Source: JAMXLG01 sp963818925
Lineage (GTDB): Bacteria > Vulcanimicrobiota > Vulcanimicrobiia > Vulcanimicrobiales > Vulcanimicrobiaceae
Reading direction: 5' to 3'
Length of the DNA: 64,000 nt
Assembly: GCA_963818925.1 (NCBI GenBank)
Contig: CAWFTN010000001.1
Coordinates: forward strand, 1,550,001 to 1,614,000
The notes below the pieces were generated by a model that saw nothing but the letters and a program-made list of their open reading frames with translations, did not search any database and was not told where the DNA came from. Position 1 is the stretch's first letter, and each line of letters begins with the position of its first letter. The position numbers and the translations under genes are program-made. Shown here in pieces: positions 59,150-64,000 of this stretch.

Positions 59150-60463
59150 CTACTCCGAGCGGAACTCCAGGTCCGATGTGTCGCCCATTGGGATTTCGCC
59201 TACGCCTTGGAATTGCGTCATGACGAATTCCGAGAAGAGCGCGTTCGGCCAGCCGAAGTCGGGACGCGTGAATCGCTTCGGATCGTTCGGATCGAACGAT
59301 TCGTGCAGCAAATGATCGCCGGGATCGCTTGCAAGCAACTGTCCGAGTACGTCTTGCTTCTCGTTGTCGCTCGTCGCGGTCAAGCCTTGCATGATAAGGG
59401 CGAGCGGCCAGATCCAATGATCCGGCGTATGCCAGCTGCCGATGCCGCGCGCGACCGAGCCTTGATAGAACGACGGATTGTCTTGCGAGAGCAAGAACCG
59501 CCGCGTGTTGTCGTAGTAGCGATCGTTCGAAACGGTATAGCCGATATACGGCGCCGAGAGAAGGCTCGGAATGTTTGCGTCATCGGTCAAAATCGCGTGT
59601 CCGAGACCGTCGACTTCATACGCGTAGATATAACCGTATTTCGGAACGAGGACGAGCCCGTACGTCTGGATGCCGCGCTGTACTTCATCACGCAGCGATT
59701 TCGCTTCATTCGCCTTGATGACGTTGTGGTACACGTCGCGTTCGATCTCCGCCATATCGCCGAGCGCGACGACGGCGAACATCTCCGACGGGATGAGGAA
59801 GTTGTAGTAGCACGCGTCATCGGACGGACGGAAGCCGGTCCAAATCATGCCGGTATAGCCGGTCTGACGGCCTCTGCCGTCGTTCGAGAGTTCTTTATGG
59901 CTGTAACGCGAGTTGCGTGGATGATCTTGCTCGCGCTGTAACGTCGCAAGAATCGAATCGAGCGCCTTCTGATAGTCGGGCGTGAAAACTGACGCATCAC
60001 CGGTCGTCTTCCAGTAGCTCCATGCAAGCGTAACGGGATACGCGAGCGAGTCGAGCTCGAACTTCTGTTCCCAAACGCGGTAGTCCACCGTGAACGCATT
60101 TGCGTACGGATCAACCTGTAAGTACTTCGCCATGCGTGCGATGATCGCGCGAAGCAGCGAACGCGTGTCGGGATCATCCTTTGCAAAGAAGAGATACGGG
60201 CGCGCTTGCGCGCTCGCATCACGAAGCCATTCCGCGGGAATATCGCCCGTCTTGATATAGGCCGTGCCGTCAGGTGCGTACTCGGCGAGTTTGCCCGTGT
60301 CGAGCAGTGCCGAGCGGAACATTTGCTCGAGCCGGGGATTCGAGTTCTTATAGTCGGCCGCAGCACGAGCGATAGACTGTAACTCGAGCGAGGGGGCGCG
60401 CAGCGGCAACAGGATGAGCACGAGGGAGGCGAGCGTAGCCGCGGCGCGCATCCATCTACTCAT
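59150..60463 (-). CDS. Secreted GH125 exo-alpha-1,6-mannosidase-like glycosidase
   Basis: The 437-residue product has a signal peptide (AAATLASLVLILLPLRAPS). GDIPAEWLRDASAQARPYLFF, FELDSLAYPVTLAWSYW and a GFRPSDDACYYNFLIPSEMF segment are hallmark GH125 stretches holding the acidic catalytic pair. Family members trim alpha-1,6-linked mannose from the non-reducing end. I start it at the ATG at 60463 that overlaps the hpt stop (ATGA); an ATG 6 bases further up is possible. Confidence 0.88.
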   Translation of the reverse strand: MSRWMRAAATLASLVLILLPLRAPSLELQSIARAAADYKNSNPRLEQMFRSALLDTGKLAEYAPDGTAYIKTGDIPAEWLRDASAQARPYLFFAKDDPDTRSLLRAIIARMAKYLQVDPYANAFTVDYRVWEQKFELDSLAYPVTLAWSYWKTTGDASVFTPDYQKALDSILATLQREQDHPRNSRYSHKELSNDGRGRQTGYTGMIWTGFRPSDDACYYNFLIPSEMFAVVALGDMAEIERDVYHNVIKANEAKSLRDEVQRGIQTYGLVLVPKYGYIYAYEVDGLGHAILTDDANIPSLLSAPYIGYTVSNDRYYDNTRRFLLSQDNPSFYQGSVARGIGSWHTPDHWIWPLALIMQGLTATSDNEKQDVLGQLLASDPGDHLLHESFDPNDPKRFTRPDFGWPNALFSEFVMTQFQGVGEIPMGDTSDLEFRSE

Positions 60464-60969
60464 GGCCAAGCACCATGCGCATAAAGCGCCTGGAGTTCAC
60501 GGTATCGTCCCAAGTAGTCAAGTCCGTAGCCCACCACGTAAACGTCCGGGATCTCAAAACCCCGGTATCTTATCTGTATATCGGCAATTCTGCGCGTAGG
60601 ACGATCTAACAGCGTGCAAACGGCTAAGGAAGCAGGACGGCGCGCAAGCAGCGCCTTGACTACATACCCTAGGGTCATGCCCGTGTCGATCGTGTCCTCG
60701 ACGAGGATAACGTGTCGACCCTCAACCGACGCTGAGGTATCTTTTTGGAACCGGATCCCCTCAACGTTGCTGAATTTTGTGACGGCGATCGCGTCGAACT
60801 CAGACGGGATCGACACCGCGCGGGTAAGGTCGGCGAGAAACGGCGCCGCGGCATTGAGCACGCCGATCAGAACCGGGATCTTCCCCTCGTAATCGTGCGA
60901 AATCTCCGCGCCGAGCTCGCGAACGCGCCGGTCGATCGCCGCCGCATCGAAGAGCAGCTCACCGATCAT
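60460..60969 (-). CDS. hpt: Hypoxanthine phosphoribosyltransferase
   Basis: The 169-residue salvage enzyme converts hypoxanthine and guanine plus PRPP to IMP and GMP. The PRPP-binding motif is VILVEDTIDTGMTL, the flexible loop region is AVTKFSNVEG, and the base site is DVYVVGYGLDYLGRYREL. It lies between the small nuclease-like gene (overlap ATGA) and the GH125 gene. Confidence 0.95.
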   Translation of the reverse strand: MIGELLFDAAAIDRRVRELGAEISHDYEGKIPVLIGVLNAAAPFLADLTRAVSIPSEFDAIAVTKFSNVEGIRFQKDTSASVEGRHVILVEDTIDTGMTLGYVVKALLARRPASLAVCTLLDRPTRRIADIQIRYRGFEIPDVYVVGYGLDYLGRYRELQALYAHGAWP

Positions 60970-61295
60970 GCCGCGCGCGGCATCCGTGCGAAAAGGCGCT
61001 CCGCATCGCGTCGCGTGAAGAGCTTGACGCGAACGCCGGGATGATGCTCGCGCAATAGGCGCAGCTTGCGATTCTTCCGCGTGTTGAGCGCGGGTTTCGC
61101 GACGGTGAGCTCGATGTAGACATCGTATTCGGGAAGATAAAAATCGGGCGTAAAAAAGGCGACGGCTTTGCCGTCGCTATTCCACTCGATGGGAAAAGAG
61201 CGCGGCTCGTATTCCCACGCGATGCGGTAGAAATCGAAGAGTCGCACGAGCGACGCTTCACTCTCGTGCGCAAAAGAAACCCGCGACATAGTCAC
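60966..61295 (-). CDS. Small protein resembling PD-(D/E)xK nucleases
   Basis: The 109-residue product has W-EYEP, then FFTPDFYLPEYDVYIELTVAK and KNRKLRLLREHHPGVRVKL. The order PDF(Y/L)P...(V/I)YIE(L/V)...K, followed by a helix and strand, resembles the core of Vsr-like and related restriction-fold nucleases. The assignment is by pattern only. It begins at a GTG overlapping the stop of the preceding small frame and overlaps hpt. Confidence 0.6.
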   Translation of the reverse strand: MTMSRVSFAHESEASLVRLFDFYRIAWEYEPRSFPIEWNSDGKAVAFFTPDFYLPEYDVYIELTVAKPALNTRKNRKLRLLREHHPGVRVKLFTRRDAERLFARMPRAA

Positions 61296-61540
61296 GGGCG
61301 TACTTCTACGACGAACCCGGCGCGAATTCCGCTCGAATCGCCGCCCGAAGTACGGGACGCGGTCGATCGGGCTTTGCGCTCCAGCAGCGAGGCCCGGACC
61401 GAATTCGCCAACGGAACTCGAAGAATGTAATGGTGCGATCCGGCACCCAGCTTCCGGAGGAGGTGCGATACAAAGTGAAATAAGAAAATGTTGAATGCGA
61501 GCATTTTATCCGCAATGATAACGAAATGCGCATTTTGCAA
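61292..61540 (-). CDS. Small hypothetical protein coupled to the nuclease-like gene
   Basis: This 82-residue frame starts MQNAHFVIIADKMLAF and ends GIRAGFVVEVRP. Its TGA overlaps the GTG of the next gene (GTGA), which speaks for it being translated. The N-terminal part is AT-rich and hydrophobic, unlike its neighbours. No family is recognised, and a second open frame competes over the same stretch. Confidence 0.35.
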   Translation of the reverse strand: MQNAHFVIIADKMLAFNIFLFHFVSHLLRKLGAGSHHYILRVPLANSVRASLLERKARSTASRTSGGDSSGIRAGFVVEVRP

Positions 61541-61835
61541 AGTCTATTATGTTAATGGAACGATTACACGCGCGGCGCCCGCCTACAGTTAAATCGAGGC
61601 TTGACGCCATACGAGTTCATCAGTAAAAATCAGGATACACTCAACTTGCGGTCCGCACTGGCCCGTCTGTTGAATGGAACAACGTCGGAACTCCAAGCCG
61701 ACGGTCGTTCGGTTTCAGTTCGCGGGTGTGCCACCACTGTGCTGAGCAACTGAAAGATTTCTTCGTCATTCAGTGCCGGCAATGCATGAATAATCCGCCT
61801 CTCTCGAGTTTCACTTAAAGCAATTGGAGAGCGAC
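61541..61835. other. Gene-poor, AT-richer stretch with a possible transposase scrap
   Basis: No convincing gene is seen in this roughly 300-base segment. On the plus strand 61598-61636 reads GLTPYEFISKNQD, which resembles the GLTPYEF motif near the end of IS3/IS481-type transposases, followed by unrelated sequence up to a TGA at about 61752. An antisense frame also crosses the area but lacks a recognisable pattern. Confidence 0.35.
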
Positions 61836-61943
61836 ATGAACGACGACGCCAAGACTCCCGGAGGGCCGACGCCTCCACATCCGGACACGTGGCCCTCGGT
61901 TCCCAGGGAGCCGCAAACACAAGAACCCCAAAAACCGGACTAG
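61836..61943 (+). CDS. Small proline-rich hypothetical protein
   Basis: This 35-residue frame starts MNDDAKTPGGPTPPHPDTWP and ends PQKPD. A good Shine-Dalgarno GGAGAG lies 4 bases ahead of the ATG. The product is disordered, rich in Pro and acidic residues. A hairpin follows after its stop. It is too short for reliable homology, but the ribosome-binding site supports it. Confidence 0.4.
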   Translation: MNDDAKTPGGPTPPHPDTWPSVPREPQTQEPQKPD

Positions 61944-61961
61944 TAAAGCGGCAAAAGGCTT

Positions 61962-61990
61962 GAGTGCGCTACGCTCTGCGGTGCGCACTC
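61962..61990. terminator. Terminator-like hairpin after the small proline-rich gene
   Basis: GAGTGCGC (61962-61969) pairs perfectly with GCGCACTC (61983-61990). No strong T run follows on the plus strand, so termination would be weak. The remaining bases to 62079 hold nothing recognisable. Confidence 0.35.
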
Positions 61991-62079
61991 CGCCAAAATC
62001 GCCTGCCCCTCAGGTGGTCGCCACAATCAAACCAATTTGGGGGATGCGAGCCAGGCAAGCTTGCCGGTAGAATTTCCGC

Positions 62080-63699
62080 ATGAGGACCACAGGGCGGCTT
62101 TGCCACGAGGATTTCGTCCCGGTTTGGCTGCGCATTAGCGTTGTCTCGATCGTAGTTCTCGGGATTTTTTTCCGGCTTTACCACATCGATCGGAAGGTAT
62201 TCTGGGAAGACGAAATTCTCGGCGCGGTACACTCACTCGGATACACGGAAAAAGGAATCGTCGCCAAGTCAACGAGTTTCGCCGTCGCCTCGGACGTCCA
62301 GCGTTTTATTCGTCCGAACCCAACGCTCGGCGTGAGGCAGACCGTCGACTCTCTCGCGGCTGAAGATCCACAGCACGCGCCCGCGTATTACGTAGTCAGC
62401 CATTTTTGGACGCAGCGCTTCGGCGCATCCGTGAGCGAAATGCGGACGCCCGCGGCAATCTTCGGAGTCCTCGTTCTCCCGTGCGTGTTCTGGTTGGCGC
62501 TGGAACTGTTCGGATCTCTTTCCACGGCGCTCATCGCCGTTGCGCTGGTGGCCGCCTCACCGTTCTTCGTCCTATACGCGCAGGAAGCACGGGAATACAG
62601 TATGTGGAGTGCGGCCACTGCGATCCAGGGCGCCGTGTTTCTGCGCGCAATCCGCTTGCGCTCGTCCGCGCTTTGGATTGCGTACGGTCTTGTGACCGCG
62701 GCTTCGCTCTATGTATACCTGCTTACGGGTTTGGTCGCACTGGGGCTCACCGTCTATCTCTTGATCCGTGAACGCGGGAGATTCACCCGTGCGCTTGGCC
62801 TTTGTATCATCGCAGAATTCGGCGCCTTGGTCTTTTTCACGCCATGGCTGGAAGCTATTCGGACCTCGAGCGGCTTCATGCAAGGCATGTCGACGATCCT
62901 AACGAGCAAACTTTCACCGGTGGACATCGTGCGAGTCTTCGCGCGCGATTTGCGTCAGGTGTTCTTCGACATCGGCTGGTCGCATCTAGGGCCATTCGGC
63001 TCATCGTCCCTCGACGCCGTATTCACCGTGATCCTGCTTGCGTTATGCGGGTACGCGCTTTTTTCTCTGGTTCGCCGTACGCCGTTTTCCGTCTGGGGCT
63101 TCGTCGCGATCGGCCTTTGCGCTTCGATGATGCCGCTGCTGCTGCACGATCTGTTCGTGCGCGGCAACTTTGTCTATCAGGCGCGGTATTTTTTACCCCT
63201 GTTGCTCGGCATCCAGCTCGCAGTCGCCGCGCTCTTCGGGAGGACGCTCCTCGACCGCACCTCGTCCGCCACAGTTCGAACGGCGTCTGCGGCACTCTTG
63301 AGTCTCGTTTTCACCGGCGAACTGATTTCTTGCGCGATTTCATCGCAAGCAGTGACGTGGTGGAACAAGGACGACGAGCGGACCCCGGCAGTCGCCGCAA
63401 TCATCAACGAGTCGCACAAGCCGCTAGTAATAAGCGACTATTTTTCGCCCACGATTCTCGAGCTAAGCCTCTATCTCGATCCCGCTGTTCCGGTTCGACT
63501 CAACCTCAAATGCGCGCAATGCGTGCTTCCGAGCACGAACGTCACGTTCGATACTTCCGGATACCAGAGCGTCTTTGCCGTGCAGGCGCCGAAGTCAGAA
63601 AAGGATGCGCGCTACCGTTGGGTCGATCCGTTTCCGTTTCCGGCGCAGCCAAGTCCGCTTAACATGTTCGCCGTCATTTCACCATCAGGCAGAGACTGA
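62080..63699 (+). CDS. GT39/PMT-superfamily membrane glycosyltransferase
   Basis: The 539-residue product has about ten membrane helices. The first loop carries FWEDE (about residues 41-45), the acidic motif of the ArnT/PMT-type GT-C fold that uses polyprenol-phosphate sugars. FVLYAQEAREYSMW is the family's second signature (A-E-R-Y). A soluble C-terminal part of about 120 residues follows (from AVTWWNKDDERTP). The sugar and acceptor are unknown. It has a weak ribosome-binding site and its neighbours suggest envelope polysaccharide. Confidence 0.85.
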   Translation: MRTTGRLCHEDFVPVWLRISVVSIVVLGIFFRLYHIDRKVFWEDEILGAVHSLGYTEKGIVAKSTSFAVASDVQRFIRPNPTLGVRQTVDSLAAEDPQHAPAYYVVSHFWTQRFGASVSEMRTPAAIFGVLVLPCVFWLALELFGSLSTALIAVALVAASPFFVLYAQEAREYSMWSAATAIQGAVFLRAIRLRSSALWIAYGLVTAASLYVYLLTGLVALGLTVYLLIRERGRFTRALGLCIIAEFGALVFFTPWLEAIRTSSGFMQGMSTILTSKLSPVDIVRVFARDLRQVFFDIGWSHLGPFGSSSLDAVFTVILLALCGYALFSLVRRTPFSVWGFVAIGLCASMMPLLLHDLFVRGNFVYQARYFLPLLLGIQLAVAALFGRTLLDRTSSATVRTASAALLSLVFTGELISCAISSQAVTWWNKDDERTPAVAAIINESHKPLVISDYFSPTILELSLYLDPAVPVRLNLKCAQCVLPSTNVTFDTSGYQSVFAVQAPKSEKDARYRWVDPFPFPAQPSPLNMFAVISPSGRD

Positions 63700-63791
63700 C
63701 AGGACGTGAGGCGTCCGTTTCGCTTTCCGTCTCAATGACAGCGAGGGCTAGGTAAAGCAAGAATTATACGGCCCGCACTGAAGCGGTCACC

Positions 63792-64000
63792 ATGATCGTG
63801 AAGGGCGAGCCGAGCCATCATGTTTCCACGGAAAAGCGGCTTCCGAGCTATCGCGTAAACGCCGAACGACTCGGCATGGGCTCGAGCCTTGGAAATTCGA
63901 GCATCTGGGTTAACACAAAAAGTACCGGCGATATCGAACGTGTCTTCTGCATGACGGGCGGCGTGGTCGCGATCGGTTCGATTTGCGTTCGATACGGCGT
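63792..64000 (+). CDS. N-terminus of a probable GH15-type protein (partial)
   Basis: The first 69 residues are visible: after MIVKGEPSHHVSTEKRL come RVNAERLGMGSSLGNSSIWVN, a TGDIERVFC segment and VVAIGSICVRYG. This looks like the N-terminal beta-domain of cytoplasmic GH15/glucoamylase-related proteins. The gene runs off the right edge. The 90 bases between it and the glycosyltransferase hold no gene. Confidence 0.5.
   Translation, partial: MIVKGEPSHHVSTEKRLPSYRVNAERLGMGSSLGNSSIWVNTKSTGDIERVFCMTGGVVAIGSICVRYG

Noticed and set aside
61630..61920. A 96-codon minus-strand frame in the gene-poor patch
   Set aside because: It has no ribosome-binding site or family pattern and collides with the better-supported small proline-rich gene.

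Overview
The window comes from a bacterial chromosome with fairly high G+C. It reads as a motile free-living bacterium from a deep-branching, probably terrestrial lineage. Supporting features are a Gram-positive-type LexA box in front of an imuA-imuB-dnaE2 mutagenesis operon, GatCAB, MutS2, Firmicutes-like flagellar accessory genes (FlbD, the TIGR02530-type protein, a MotE/YlxF-like protein), frequent TTG/GTG starts and an encoded tRNA CCA end. A Candidatus Eremiobacterota (WPS-2)-like source is my best guess; that is an inference and not proven by any marker here.

Layout. 1-4.2 kb: the end of an unidentified gene, a frameshifted small gene, a secreted alpha/beta hydrolase and a secreted M16 protease. 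4.2-6.4 kb: tRNA-Pro, HU, AroQ, Hsp33. 6.4-15.2 kb: one long minus-strand run (small membrane protein, rlmD, gatC-gatA-gatB, mutS2, tyrS, zinc ribbon) with stop/start overlaps at most junctions from rlmD to tyrS. 15.3-17.7 kb: a TonB/TolA-like proline-rich protein and an acyl-CoA synthetase. 17.8-23.8 kb: the SOS mutasome operon imuA, imuB, a GIY-YIG (T5orf172/MUG113-like) gene and dnaE2, behind a perfect LexA palindrome; a pair of half-CHAD genes diverges from the same box. 24.6-29.0 kb: a secreted unknown, a secreted pentapeptide-repeat protein, an M56/BlaR1-like membrane protease whose extracellular C-terminus is made of pentapeptide repeats, and its BlaI-like repressor.

29.0-57.7 kb: a large flagellar/chemotaxis locus on the minus strand. 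Read in its own direction it is fliF-G-H-I-J, motE-like, [trpE-trpG-trp leader-aroF], fliK, flgD, TIGR02530-like, flgE, flbD, motA, motB, fliM, fliY/N, fliO-P-Q-R, [opposite-strand Vgb-like lipoprotein], flhB, flhA, pilZ, cheY, cheC, cheA, cheW. A sigma-28-like promoter sits before fliF. The tryptophan cassette is inserted inside this locus and carries a textbook attenuator (three consecutive Trp codons, then a terminator) in front of the DAHP synthase gene, apparently on a leaderless transcript. 57.8-61.5 kb: purA, a GH125 glycosidase, hpt and two small coupled genes. 61.5-64 kb: a gene-poor patch, a GT39-type membrane glycosyltransferase and the start of a probable GH15-type protein.

The most interesting items are the four-gene mutasome with a GIY-YIG member, the M56-pentapeptide sensor system, the leaderless trp attenuator on aroF, and three in-frame copies of a dispersed palindromic repeat inside mutS2, dnaE2 and imuB.
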